From: Strongylocentrotus droebachiensis
Taxonomy: Eukaryota; Echinodermata; Echinoidea; Camarodonta; Strongylocentrotidae
DNA: 64,000 nt
Direction of reading: 5' to 3'
NCBI GenBank assembly: GCA_035222895.1
Contig: JAVYIG010002090.1
Span: forward strand, 208,423-272,422
The stretch's first letter is position 1. Each line of letters starts with the position of its first letter. This document shows positions 55,501-62,964 of this stretch, in pieces. A program made the position numbers and the translations under genes. Below the pieces are notes generated by a model. It did not search any database and was not told where the DNA came from. It was given only the letters and a program-made list of their open reading frames with translations.

Positions 55501-57215
55501 TACAATACACCTTACCCCGGCCCCCCCCCCCCCCCCCACTCAGTGTTATTTAGGGTACGCATATGCTCGTTCCCTCTTTTTGAAAGCACCCCCTATCTGA
55601 GGACTGCCAACATTTTAGAACCCCCCTTTCGCGGGCTTTTCGCAGGCTTTTCCTGCCTTGGAGACCCCCCTAAATCAGGAAAAATGCCCAATGTACCCCC
55701 CTAAATTCGGAATAATTTCTCAGGAGTCCAAAGAAATGAGAGAAAAAAAGAAAAAACACCCCCTTTTTAAAGAAATCTCCGGGTGAAAAGTCAAATACAC
55801 CCCTTTTTTTTACAATTCTCGGGCCGGACTTTGTCGCTCGAAAAGTACCCCTTTACCGGACATTTTGGCAACACGCATGCGGTCATTCCGACCCCTGAGT
55901 GGGGGGGGGGGGCCGGGCACCATACAGCCACCATAGAGTTACCATAGATCTACCATTCACTTTAGAGCCACCATAGAGTCACATAACCACCATAGATATA
56001 CCATAAAGTCATCATCCACCATAGAGCTACCACTGACATATCCTCCACCATAGGGATACCATTCAACAGAAATACCATAGAAATATATTCTACCATATAA
56101 CATACCGTAGAAATACCATACACCATACAGCCACCATAGAGCTACCATAGATCTACCATTCACTTTAGAGCCACCATAGAGTCACATAACCACCATAAAT
56201 ATACCATAAAGTCATCATCCATCATAGAGCTACCACTGAAATATCCTCCACCATAGGGATACCATTCAACAGAAATACCATAGAAATATAGTCTACCATA
56301 TACTATATCATAGAAATACCATACACCATAGGACGGCATCAATGATATACCATTGACCATAGAACTCCACCATTCAGCAATTGTGTGGTATACCATAGAA
56401 ATATATTCTACCATATAATATATCATAGAAATACCATTCACCATAGAGCCGTACCATAGGAATATCATAGATTTTTTTTGTAAGGGGTAGTAGTAGGCTA
56501 GTAACAATAGTAGTAGCAGTTGAAGTAGTAGTAGTGCAGTAGTAATATTAATAGTTATAGTAGTAGTAGTAACTTAGTAGTAAGACCACAAAGACTCCAC
56601 TAACTGTCTTTGTCGGGTATGCCACCATTCAATAAATCTGCATAACGAACACTTCTGTAACAGCCGGTTGCCCTGCCAACTTCAATGCTCTTCTCAGAAA
56701 AATCCACCCCATGGAGGTTGGTAAACCCACGCTTGGCCATCTGAAATCAGATTACGAAAATATTTATTAATTCATTCATTTATACATTTTACTAATTTAT
56801 ATATATAGGCCTAATTCTTAAGATTAATTAATAAGTCATCCATCTATTATTTCATTGATTGATATGTCGACTATTCCTTCGTTATTCTATTAATTTCTCA
56901 CTATCCCGCTCATGTTCTCCTTATTTGCTTAGTCGTAATCGGTTCTACAGTTGCCTGAATAAACCAGACTCCAAACCACCGCCGATCGACAGAATCGTGG
57001 CTTTTCGGCAAAGTTCGGGGCAATGTAATATCCTGTTCGGTTTTTCTCGGTCTTATGTTGATCTTTAGGTAGGGCTCGGGTATTACTTTTACCAGTTCTC
57101 CCACTTGTCCTGTGCCGCAGCCTACATCCAGGATCTGACAATCTTTGTCCCGTATAATCTCAGCCATCTTCATCGCTCCGATTTTTGGTCCATTGTAAGC
57201 CTCTTTGGCATAGTC
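34912..57215 (-). CDS. METTL27: METTL27-like SAM-dependent methyltransferase gene (incomplete)
   Basis: Class I methyltransferase. Exon 57215-57093 gives DYAKEAYNGPKIGAMKMAEI and the SAM-binding motif I ILDVGCGTGQVGEL. Exon 56740-56605 gives GFTNLHGVDFSEKSIEVGRA (motif II, acidic residue VD) and YRSVRYADLLNGGIPDKD. The probable last exon 35084-34912 gives VLNVLVMRETNLF, NNGTWRYLKREWVPNF and a stop, like the end of METTL27 proteins. Phases: the second exon ends in phase 1 and the last begins by completing a phase-1 codon. The exon that should carry the TFDAV...KPGG part was not found, nor was the first exon with the start codon. The visible exons are separated by the 18.9-kb insertion. The substrate of METTL27 is not established here. 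Confidence 0.65.
35090..36950. other. Methyltransferase intron; no exon recognised
   Basis: AT-rich. An (ATT/ATC)n microsatellite at about 36245-36400 and repeated AATTTCGTC words at 36440-36620. I searched the minus strand for the missing Asp-Ala-Val / Lys-Pro-Gly-Gly exon and saw none. Confidence 0.5.
36955..37584. repeat. (AGT)n microsatellite, left part, split by a palindromic element
   Basis: AGT/AGC trinucleotides at 36955-37074 and 37453-37583. The matching right part is at 56488-56580 beyond the 18.9-kb unit, so one microsatellite probably hosted both insertions. Confidence 0.85.
37073..37453. mobile_element. 380-bp foldback element in the microsatellite
   Basis: About 50-bp inverted repeats: CCAGGCGCGGATCCACGAGC on the left, and the same with a G/C change on the right. 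These are followed inward by CAAGCCC and a TTTTTACACAA block. The centre is an array of GATAAACTCAGTTTATC-type palindromes. Flanks are AGT repeats. No coding capacity. Confidence 0.8.
37600..38311. repeat. 22-bp minisatellite, left subterminal
   Basis: More than 20 units of CATCTACCATAGAGCCACCATT with point variants, preceded by longer diverged units. Same strand sense as the right-hand array. Confidence 0.95.
38647..38927. repeat. Direct repeat flanking the 157-bp array, left
   Basis: Matches 40010-40253 (AAATGAAAGGCAAGTT, ATTACTTGGACTTATTCTAC, AAGGCACTGAGTTGCAGCAC). The TIR array element sits between the two copies. Confidence 0.85.
38942..40003. mobile_element. TIR element with six 157-bp tandem units
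   Basis: Ends ATGATGCCTCCGCCA and TGGCGGAGGCATAAT. Units begin GTTGACCTCTGTGACC at 39001, 39152, 39309, 39468, 39625 and 39782. A GGACGGACGTAC-rich segment and a GGAGGCAT hairpin close the right end. Non-coding. Confidence 0.85.
40010..40253. repeat. Direct repeat flanking the 157-bp array, right
   Basis: See 38647-38927. Confidence 0.85.
40300..40631 (-). pseudogene. Mutator-like transposase exon 3, broken
   Basis: The acceptor TTTTTTGCAG precedes ACCAGTAAG. YDGTWHRRGYTSNHG is intact. The frame is then broken by a poly-G tract (about 40465-40481) and again near 40436. Confidence 0.7.
40883..41172 (-). pseudogene. Mutator-like transposase exon 2
   Basis: Open throughout (96 codons). The acceptor CTTTTACAG precedes GGCATCTC, and the donor is CAAGAG|GTTAGT. 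CxxC at GCFICKK suggests a zinc-binding site. Confidence 0.7.
41347..44641. mobile_element. 3.3-kb TIR element inside transposase intron 1
   Basis: Termini TAGAGTAAAGGAGGGG and CCCCTCCTTTACTCTA are perfect over 16 bp, with TCGGCC words further in on both sides. TA at each edge could be a target duplication. No transposase found. The interior includes a GA-rich array (42780-43625) and AT-rich DNA. Removing it leaves a transposase intron of only about 0.3 kb. Confidence 0.7.
42780..43625. repeat. GA-rich minisatellite, about 850 bp
   Basis: GAGAGA/GACAGGCAGATAGGGA motifs with a higher-order spacing of about 256 bp (for example 42954 and 43210). Long Leu/Ser open frames on the minus strand are artefacts of this repeat. 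Confidence 0.9.
44752..45009 (-). pseudogene. Mutator-like transposase exon 1
   Basis: Start Met with a basic N-terminus (RKTPKYVRKRKVFKG), stop TAA after 49 codons, and homologous reading resuming in another frame. Donor GGGAG|GTATGT. Confidence 0.6.
45475..46686 (-). repeat. Gypsy 3' LTR (1212 bp)
   Basis: Same ends as the 5' LTR, with hairpin at 46573-46612. Confidence 0.95.
46687..46703 (-). other. Gypsy polypurine tract
   Basis: Minus strand AAGGAGGAGGGCTG directly before the 3' LTR, the expected plus-strand primer. Confidence 0.7.
46704..47259 (-). other. Gypsy 3' non-coding segment
   Basis: No open frame of note and no env-like gene between pol and the 3' LTR. A/G-rich near 47150-47220. 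Confidence 0.7.
47260..49617 (-). CDS. pol: Gypsy Pol, RT end, RNase H and integrase
   Basis: Same frame as the preceding segment, starting with LDDLIIFG. RT thumb KKVSYLGHEVS, RNase H (FILDTDASKDGIGGVL, ELLAVVVYLKHFRQYL, TDHGALRWL), HHCC zinc region (LHGSALAGHLGA, CESCARRK), integrase core D-D-E (ALDILGPLP, HTDQGRNFES, NPKSDGMIERFNRTL), and a C-terminal SH3-like part (SYRWNGPFKIKTKLSDVTY, VVHFDRLKPC). No chromodomain seen. Ends PLRNRRPAHFFY. About 570 bp of non-coding DNA follows before the polypurine tract. Confidence 0.92.
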   Translation of the reverse strand, partial: LDDLIIFGKSIPEELSRLRQVFHRLRQANLKLKPKKCFLFRKKVSYLGHEVSSKGVSTKPEKVESVKTWPTPKNVTEVRSFLGLASYYRRFVEGFASIAKPLHQLTEKRRAGQFEWSSVCQDAFEELKRRLITAPILGYPNTEGAFILDTDASKDGIGGVLSQVQDGKERVIAYGSKVLSKAERNYCVTRRELLAVVVYLKHFRQYLYGRHVTVRTDHGALRWLTNFKNPEGQLARWLEVIAAYDIEIIHRAGRSHGNADALSRRPCGQCGRGLECEFKEETAKARVIMMTNEKRLSKMRKDQLDDPNIKPVLEAMERKTRPPKEEVSAMSKKVKVLLEHWEQLEIRDGILYRRWESIDGKEVKWRLVLPGRKIDEVLKELHGSALAGHLGATKTLKSSQMRYYWVGMKADVRSFIRICESCARRKSAGKKRRAPLQQRRSGSPMERIALDILGPLPETNDGNKYIMVVADYYTKFVEAYPIPNEKASTVAPKLVEEFICRYGVPTEIHTDQGRNFESQLFKEVCQILGIKKTRTTAYNPKSDGMIERFNRTLLDMLVTLIEPGRNQRDWDKYVHIATTAYRSSVHETIGETPNMMMFGRELKMVSDQYMIQPDMEVGTDYVEELRDRMDKVYTRITEHSQKNLRRQKRNYDKKIAGSSYEEGTFVWLRNNQRHKGISPKLSYRWNGPFKIKTKLSDVTYRIQKSPGTKMKVVHFDRLKPCDGDEPKEWKTAHTRREDDGNDAREMESNSEEVDQDSTPDVTVNRRQEDTRRYPLRNRRPAHFFY
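49618..51063 (-). CDS. pol: Gypsy Pol, protease and first part of RT
   Basis: 481 residues. Aspartic protease motif FLVDTGASDS (Asp at 54) and GILGLDNL. RT blocks IEPTDSPWASNIVLVKKKDG, FCVDYRQLN, FSTLDLASGYWQV, FVADGGLYSWNVMPFGLCNA, ERLMDKVL. It stops at TAA (49618-49620), at the position of the aromatic residue that opens the Y-x-D-D catalytic motif. The frame continues without shift in the next segment. Because of this stop Pol is interrupted in this copy. Confidence 0.9.
   Translation of the reverse strand: MVAPKGRGAAKRPKLTETQPSKTKTSFIPSINQNVDGLYVPVHIQDKEYKFLVDTGASDSYISRRSYEQLDEKDRPPLQHRSINAQLADGSPLAIYGAITHEMKIGPNKGVITVLVADVSSDGILGLDNLTKMGASIDLTNFQLTTKWGKVKCKNESGERLSCRITASETTTIPAGHEAVILGSMKEGDRIKPNTLGLIEAGNVQQQLVKKGLITARTLIKTGEELVPVRVFNPSASNKVIKKNTPIAMMTVIDTSEVQEVPKYTTVGDGKVPEHLRDLLKRSTEGIPDQYRQDVAKLLTEFQDVFSRGDDDIGRTNLVQHNIDTGTQRPIRQRQRKHPFGQRDEIKEQVEGLLQKGLIEPTDSPWASNIVLVKKKDGTQRFCVDYRQLNAATIKDAYPLPRIDETLDTLSGAQWFSTLDLASGYWQVGLSKDAKEKSAFVADGGLYSWNVMPFGLCNAPATFERLMDKVLTGLHWETLLV
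51018..52352 (-). CDS. gag: Gypsy Gag protein
   Basis: 444 residues from the Met after the PBS (MAEVPESKKEIDEL). An in-frame Met at 52496 lies inside the LTR and would read through the PBS, so the inner start is preferred. Ser/Glu-rich N-terminus with basic SSKKKKSR, capsid-like helical region (YAPHFESCCEINNWKDEESA, LAASLRGQALRLLEE), and one CCHC knuckle (CFYCEKPGHFAREC). It overlaps pol by 46 nt in a different frame, which suggests -1 frameshifting. Confidence 0.9.
   Translation of the reverse strand: MAEVPESKKEIDELSCSSDETMSSTKSSKKKKSRAEKLQSRILSQLTKLMGQMMKLTKKPRKRSVGPDSSTEELSDSSDDEVEFNFKPNRRPEGMEIQNGDEEGISHVDESKTRKLNEETNQMETQKKDDDIRYAKEDRIRETTHRPLIMPDKYDGSTDWKDYAPHFESCCEINNWKDEESAKYLAASLRGQALRLLEEQRGTKWNFEEIKSKLSFRFSSAKQAESYLLELRKRKRRQGESLQELGRHIRELTDKAYPNFESQGVDRLARIHFTDAIRSSEIRMGIFHAKATSLDEVIQAAITTETFLQTETERNGWKVKPTYNRGIGPEVDLEKMIKDEVNKVLGQAMESQSNKECQEYVKKPGTNQSPSQTAQEGRFDMKTQTCFYCEKPGHFARECREKQMDRRGRNYPSDESNWSRQRYQRQSNDKWSPQRVVARPNVQN
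52361..52377 (-). other. Gypsy tRNA primer-binding site
   Basis: TGGTGTCAGAAGTGGGA, four bases after the 5' LTR and beginning with TGG, complementary to a tRNA CCA end. The tRNA identity was not determined. Confidence 0.8.
52382..53594 (-). repeat. Gypsy 5' LTR (1213 bp)
   Basis: On the minus strand it begins TGTAACGATCC and ends GGCCGCCACA. Contains a 40-bp hairpin (53481-53520) and G-rich stretch. Should hold the promoter and RNA start; a TATA box was not assigned. Confidence 0.95.
53600..54290. other. No gene seen
   Basis: AT-rich DNA between the gypsy element and the GGGGCACTTAT array. Presumed interior of the large TIR unit. Confidence 0.5.
54290..55330. repeat. Degenerate GGGGCACTTAT minisatellite
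   Basis: About 1 kb of variable 18-35-bp units built on AAAAGGGGCACTTATGAGAA and GGGTAATTATC words. Purine-rich on the plus strand. No coding frame. Confidence 0.85.
55340..56480. repeat. ACCATAGAG minisatellite, right subterminal
   Basis: Longer, more diverged ACCATAGAGCCACC / AGAAATACCATA units, including a roughly 240-bp higher-order duplication (55925 and 56110). Interrupted by a poly-C/G-bounded element at 55516-55917. Confidence 0.85.
55516..55917. mobile_element. Element with poly-C/poly-G-bearing inverted ends
   Basis: Left end CCCGG, then C-tract, then ACTCAG. Right end CTGAGT, then G-tract, then CCGGG. It interrupts the ACCATAG array. About 400 bp, non-coding. Confidence 0.55.
56488..56585. 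repeat. (AGT)n microsatellite, right part
   Basis: TAGTAGTAGG and variants, the partner of 37453-37583 across the large insertion. Confidence 0.85.
56605..56740 (-). CDS. METTL27: Methyltransferase exon with motif II
   Basis: The acceptor TGATTTCAG precedes ATGGCCAAG. 45 codons plus one base, donor ACA|GTTAGT. Joined to the previous exon it reads VGELMAKRGFTNLHGVDFS, the expected family order. Its donor lies 25 bp from the AGT microsatellite into which the large TIR unit is inserted. Confidence 0.8.
57093..57215 (-). CDS. METTL27: Methyltransferase exon with SAM-binding motif I
   Basis: The minus-strand acceptor TTTAACAG precedes GACTATGCC. 41 codons, donor CTG|GTAAAA, phase 0 at both ends. 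The GCGTG glycine motif is intact. An open frame continuing past the donor has no family match, which supports the splice site. Confidence 0.8.
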
Positions 57216-57219
57216 CTGT

Positions 57220-58145
57220 TAAAGGTGAAATTCAAAGAAGATCACAAATATGTAAACTAATGTATCACTAGAAACTGGTAAGCTAACAGATGGCCATCGG
57301 ACAAGTTTTAGGTCAACTACATATCGGGTGATTTATAAAAATACAAATACAACCACCTCCATAGCAGCTGGGATATACGAGAGATTCGCCGGGAAAATAA
57401 CGATGTTTTAATGACGTCACTATATGGACCAACACTGCCCAAGCAGACGACATCCCATAGAGAATGAACATAGTTGCAAAGCTATTATTTCTCAAATTAT
57501 AATGAGTTTAGTGTATATGGCATGTCAAACCATTCAACAGGAGATATGACCCTATTCTGATAACTAAAATCTTTTGCTTGTAAATACACAGGATAGGGGT
57601 TAATTGACAACCAAAGAAACCAGACTTTCAAATTGAAAAAAACATTCTGCCGTTCTTTAGAGGGGCCAGGCGCGGCCTTTTTAGAAGTGTTTCTACACTA
57701 ACCTTTTCATGCACTACGGCAAGCATGCTAAGATTTTTTTTTCAAAGCGTCCGCCTACACGCACCCCCCCCCCCCCCCCCCCCGTCCTAGTCTTTTCCTT
57801 ATTCGTCGTTACTGTCACTAATTTTTAGTGCCATTTCATTGTCTTTATTTCTCCCGGCTCCTCTCTTCTTTATCTTTCCTCTTCTTTTGAAATCTCTCTT
57901 TTTTCTTTCTTTTTTCTTCTCTTTTCTTTTATCTTCTCTTTTTTTTTCTTTCTGTTTTTCCCTTTTTTTCTTTTTCTTCTTTTCTTCCTCTTTTTTCCTT
58001 CTCAATATTTGTGCACCGCCAATAGGGGGGGGGGGGGGGATAATGCCTTCTCATTGTGATCATATACACATAACTATATACCTTTCCTTCTTGTCTTTGG
58101 TATCAATAGAACATTGACAAAAGGAAAATATAATACCAGGATATT
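57220..58145. other. Upstream intron of methyltransferase; simple repeats
   Basis: No first exon recognised. Poly-C run at 57763-57783, polypyrimidine tract at 57843-58010 and poly-G at 58025-58040. Confidence 0.55.
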
Positions 58146-58615
58146 AGCCATAGATAGATAGATAGATAATTTATTGGTCCATATTCAAAACATAGAAAAT
58201 TGGCCTCCACTGGCAGCACATGAACAAAATACAAAGTAGTTACAAAATAATTGAAAAACTCTTAGGTGTATACGTCACATAATGTACATAAATTCACACG
58301 AAATCATGACATTAACATAAAAAGTATAAATTACATAGTAATAGGGAAAACTTAAGAAAGGAGTCGACATCTACAAATTGAGACGAGAGAAAAGGGTCGT
58401 AAGGGGAGACTAGTTTGAGGAGCAAAAATAGTAAGAAGAGAGAGAGGGGAGAGGGGGGAGAGAGAGAGATAGATATGAATGAAAGGTGGACATGGTGGAG
58501 GAGGTAAAGGAGAAAGAGGATATGAATAGAGGGAGGGGAAAGAAAAGGAAAATGAAGGGGGACGAGTTGTACACGACACATGTAGATAAATTGTTTACTG
58601 TCTATATGAAAAGTA
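58146..58615 (-). repeat. Probable LINE 3' end with (TATC)n tail, plus GA-rich DNA
   Basis: Minus strand ends CCAATAAATTATC followed by (TATC)n, the style of CR1/L2-like 3' tails seen also at 7834. No protein homology. A GA-rich stretch spans 58380-58560. Confidence 0.4.
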
Positions 58616-58616
58616 A

Positions 58617-58931
58617 TAGACCAGTTTCGCAACGTGTCCGCGTCGGATTCGCAGGTCCCCGCGACGCGCGCGGACACGACTGACTCCACCCACCCGCCAG
58701 GAACAATCGTATCCCAACAGGCAGAATGCGAATTACACACGATATCCTCTACCAGGCTGGCAAAGTGGCAATACATTAGAGCTCGCCCAACCTAGCAACA
58801 ACCAACGAAAGCAACTCACACCCCGCCCACCGAAACACAACCACTCCCAAAGGTGAATGGAGCCACCCGCATCCAGGCACCCAGACAAAGACCCACGCAT
58901 CCAACTCCGAACACACTACGAAACTGGTCTA
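58617..58931. mobile_element. 315-bp TIR element with TA flanks
   Basis: Termini TAGACCAGTTTCG and CGAAACTGGTCTA are perfect over 13 bp. Interior is GC-rich and contains GTGTCCGCG / CGCGGACAC inverted words. Could be read as TA duplication plus GACCAGTTTCG ends (Tc1/mariner-like MITE). Confidence 0.7.
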
Positions 58932-59108
58932 ATTATGCGTAAAAAACAGAGCAGAGACAAGATAGAGATTGAGCAGGGGGTCAATTTGCAGGTGTTAGAA
59001 TTACAAGGAAAATAACTGGTTGGCAAGAGACTTTCAAAGGATCGATTCGTCACCGATTCGTAAACAGATGCTTGAGCTCACAAGAAACTGTATATTGAGG
59101 CATGTGTA

Positions 59109-59211
59109 CCATGGGCGTAAATCTGCACTTGATACCTATTGTTCAGGGGGATGATGTATTCATTCACCCCCCCCCGAACAATAGGTATTACGTAAGGATT
59201 TACGCCCATGA
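59109..59211. mobile_element. Short foldback element
   Basis: Arms CATGGGCGTAAATC...ATACCTATTGTTC and GAACAATAGGTAT...GATTTACGCCCATG around a C-rich loop. Related to the hairpin at 16087-16140. Confidence 0.7.
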
Positions 59212-59520
59212 TGTGTACACATTCCTGCTCCCTTGACCGAATGGAGTAACTGATTATAATGTTGGTCTTGGGGGCAACTTTAGGGCTGTATGTCGCCACC
59301 CTCACACCGGGTAACCTCTTCGCGGTTGAATGATCTATTATGGGCGACGTTTGTTATGATTTCGTCGGTACACGTAATGAAATTGAATCATAACTTTAAT
59401 CTCCACAACTGCTCCAACATTAAAGGTTCATCACTCGTGAGCGTAGTAGGACGTATAGCCCTTCAGCATATCAGCAAATAAGCCAGCGGGCAAAAGGTAA
59501 GCATACAACATACTTTTCTG

Positions 59521-59602
59521 ATTAATCTTTTTCGAATTCATCTTTTTCGAATTCATCTTTTTCGAATTCATCTTTTTCGAATTCATCTTTTTCGGATTAA
59601 TC
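59521..59602. repeat. 15-bp tandem repeat
   Basis: About five copies of CTTTTTCGAATTCAT, with GATTAATC variants at the edges. Confidence 0.9.
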
Positions 59603-59652
59603 TGTTCTGATTCGACTGATCAGGCCACTATAAAAAAATTGTTTAACCATAC

Positions 59653-59967
59653 CTGGGGGGGATGTTTCACAAAGATTCTAAGTCAAAATTTACTCTAATA
59701 TAAGTCGGACTTATTTTGGAGAGCAATTTGTAGCCTTAAAATGAAATATATTCAAAAGTAAACAAGTATTTCAGACTATTCATAAATTCCACATCAAGGA
59801 CAAGAAATCTTCCATGATAACAGCAAATATGAATGATTTGAATCAACATTTTATGCTTTTAAAAATAAATTTTTACAAAGAAGTTCATACATACTAACAG
59901 CTTTCCATGATCATTAAGTCCAGCTTAGAGATAAGTTCAACTTAGGATCCTTGTGAAACACCCCCAG
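59653..59967. mobile_element. TIR element, GGGGTGTTTCACAA type
   Basis: Left CTGGGGGGGATGTTTCACAA...CTAAGT. Right, reverse complemented, CTGGGGGTGTTTCACAAGG...CTAAGTT. Imperfect inverted ends of about 28 bp, about 315 bp total, non-coding MITE. Confidence 0.7.
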
Positions 59968-60882
59968 ATTTTTTTATTAAAATAAAATTCACAATTCAAA
60001 CATATATTTCTTAAATTGTTTAACATGCTCCAAAGTTTTGGAATGGGGTCATGATTTTGGTTCAAATGAACATATTGGAAGCATATACAATTTTACAACA
60101 TTCTATGGTCGTTGTTGCGGTTGAAATCGAGTCTAAAGTGATGAAATTGTAAATAATAAACTCTTTATGTTGTATAGCTCCCTCTCAAGACTAATATTAC
60201 TTTAGCTTTAAAACAATGTTTCTTGACTACAATCGACCGATTTGCTATTCCCGTTTGGAAATTATATATTGGAACTGCATATTCTGAGATTTCCATGGTG
60301 ACAGCTACCATGGAATGGCCTTAGGCGCTATTTGAAATATTTGAAATTTACCGGGAGCACCGGTAAATTTTGATTATTCAATTTCTCGAAGCAGAAGTGT
60401 TTTAGGGGCTAAATTCTCTAGTACGTATAATTAATCAACAGGGGCATCCAAATATTTATTTTTTTTAAACAATTACTATCCATCCAATACTCAAAATTTC
60501 CCCAAACTTTGCATTACCTTTAACCCTTTTTCAATTTGAATGCCCAGGTTACGGTCCATGAATGCTTTATTTCGACATTTATTTGTAATACATCTGCCTT
60601 ACACTAAAACAACTAATAAGTACTAATAAAGTATCTTTAAATCATTTGAACAAAAATAAATAAGTGTCTTTTAAATTTTTCCTCCAAATGTTGGGCAATG
60701 ATCCAATACAAACTGTAGACTCTGAAAACCATTTTCCATTTCAAAAAATATATCTTTTAGTCCGTTAACTGTAAGAAATCTGTTCATGGTTACTAAATCA
60801 CACACAATTAAAAAATGTTATTGTACCCAATTTCTAAATAGCAAAATCCTTCAACTATGTCTTATAATATCGTTTATTATAT

Positions 60883-62097
60883 GTCAATGATATAATTAAA
60901 TCCTCTGACAAATTTGAATTTACAATGTATGCAGATGATTCAACATTATTCCATACGCAACCCAATGTTTTAGATTTAGAACACAATGCTAATTTTGATT
61001 TGTGTAAAGTTTCTAAATGGTTTAAAGCTAATAGACTTCTTATATGAAACAAAAAGAAGACTAATTTCATGACATGTTGTTTAAATAGTACGTTTGAAAC
61101 TTCGAATTCATTGAGTGACATTACCATTTGCATTGATTCTATTCCTTTAAAAAAGGTGAATGTTGTAAATTTTCTTGGAGTATATATTGACTGTAATTTA
61201 AAATGGGATACTCATGTGAACAATATTATTTGTAAAGTATCTAGATGCATTGGTATCTTATTCAAACTGAAATACTATCTGTCAGATCATGCTCTGTTCT
61301 CATTATATAAAGCACTTGTATTACCACATTTATCATATTGTGTCAGTGTCTGGGGTAACTGTGGCAAACTAAAAATGAACATCTCTTTTAAATTACAGAA
61401 AAAAGTACTGCGTATTTGTACCAGTAGCCAATATTTTGCTCATTCCGCTCCTCTTTTTATCGAGCTCAAAACCTTGAATAAATGTGATTTATATCAGTAT
61501 CATACATCAGTGCTAGGGTTCCTTTATTTTCATAATCTTCTTCCAAATACTATTTCGAACATGTTCCCTACGAATCTCAGTATTCATAATTATAACACAA
61601 GAAATCGAACCAATTTTCATCGTTGGAAAATTAGGTTTATGTATGAAGAAATATCTCCTCGGTGTAATCTCCCGGTGATTTGGCATTAATTACCATAATA
61701 TATTCCCCTTTGTAATAACCAAAGATTATTAAAAAAATATCTGAAAATGTATTATTTGTCCAAATACTGACATAAAACATAATTATATTTTAGACTTTGC
61801 TGTTCCTCTGGCTTTTAAAAAAAAAAATTGTATCCACTGTTTGTTTTTAAATTTGTTTACATGTCCTTCAGTAACAGAATAAGTTGCAAAAACCAAATGA
61901 TAATTTATACTTTTAGGGAACCAATTTTACAAGGCCCTTTGGCCTTATTTTAGTTCCTCTTTCTCATTTCCGACTAGTAAATTTTGGTGTCTTTGATACT
62001 GTTAACTTGTATGATTGCATGTAATTTTTTATATAATGTATATTGTTATAATGATCTTTTGTTTTTATGGATATGGAAATAAATGAACAAATGAAAT
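60883..62097 (+). pseudogene. LINE reverse transcriptase C-terminal fragment
   Basis: Plus-strand CR1/L2-like fragment: FTMYADDSTLF (YADD core), KVSKWFKANRLL, an in-frame TGA at 61045-61047, then VVNFLGVYIDCNLKWDTHVN, HLSYCVSVWGN, LQKKVLRI, SIHNYNTRNRTNFH. The coding part ends near 61689. A 3' UTR runs to AAATAAATGAACAAATGAAA with an (AATGA)n tail at about 62097. 5'-truncated near 60850 with a frame break. Confidence 0.85.
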
Positions 62098-62099
62098 GA

Positions 62100-62379
62100 A
62101 TGAATTTAAACCATGACATTTTTTACATTTCTCAATACTAGAGTTACTCTGTTTATTTTGCTTCAACAATTTTTCTTTTTTAAAGGTAAAATTGACATAC
62201 AATACTTCACGATAGAAATCTGGAATTTTGTTTTGCAACGATAAAACATATTTTTGATCACATTTACATTTTTGTATAACCAAACTACCACCCAGTTTAT
62301 CAAACCAATAATCAAACATCCATCTCCACTTTAAATTTGTTTCATCGAAGTATTTTAGTAACCATTTTAACTTTAACAT
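62100..62379 (-). pseudogene. LINE fragment, L1/Tx1-like post-RT region
   Basis: Minus strand: LKLKWLLKYFDE, WRWMFDYWFDKLGG, LQNKIPDFYREVL, resembling the region after the RT domain in L1-like LINEs (W.....KW..F.......GG, P.FY...L). It is adjacent to and tail-to-tail with the preceding LINE. Too short for a firm clade call. Confidence 0.6.
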
Positions 62380-62964
62380 GTTAAACTGTAACCGTAAAAG
62401 GGCATAAAGCTACAGGTTTTATACACGCCCGTCTCACATAATGACAGAATGTGCAACAAGCCAAAAGTATATTCTAGAAGTCATTTTATAAAATTTACTT
62501 CTATCCGTAAATTGTTTCGTTTCGGGGTGCAATTTTCGCCATATAAAAACTAATTTCAATGTGTTTACCCCTCGATTATACTCTGGTAACTTTTATAAAT
62601 AGATTTTGCTCAAAGAGTATGAAAATCTGGTTTATTTACACAGTTGTAGTCACCTCCAAATACTAATGCATATATACGACTTTAAGTCACTATGTGATTG
62701 AACCCATTTGCTCAATCGTTTAAGAAGAACAAACTTTTTTTTTCTTTTTTGTAGGGGCGTACACAAGTACCAGACATATTAGTCTGTCTTCAGTACATGT
62801 ATTAATTAGTATTATTTGTTCATCTTTAACTATATCGCTGAAATTAATACAAATATCTACATTTTCTTTAATATAACAATACTTGACGATGAATATTGTC
62901 CGTCGTTCGTAGTGGAAGTTACATTTGAACAATTCAGAGTAGGTGCTTCGTCGTCTAAAAAAGG

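Larger units (their letters stand above)
37584..56487. mobile_element. Putative 18.9-kb Mutator-like DNA element
   Basis: The left terminus TCCCTTACAAAAAAAAATCT and the right terminus (reverse complement CCCCTTACAAAAAAAATCTA) form a roughly 25-bp inverted repeat including TATGGTA. Both sides abut the same AGT microsatellite, with TAGTAGTAG adjoining each end, compatible with a 9-bp duplication but ambiguous in a repeat. Both subterminal zones carry ACCATAGAGCCACC minisatellites. Inside are decayed exons of a Mutator-like transposase, matching the superfamily that makes 8-9-bp duplications. Later insertions (gypsy, 3.3-kb TIR element, 157-bp array) inflate its size. Alternative: two unrelated shorter elements of one family. 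Confidence 0.55.

Noticed and set aside
55957-56507. Met/Tyr/Gly-rich minus-strand frames
   Set aside because: Translation of the ACCATAGAG minisatellite.
58312-58776. 154-residue minus-strand frame
   Set aside because: It spans GA-rich DNA and a TIR element; no domain is visible.
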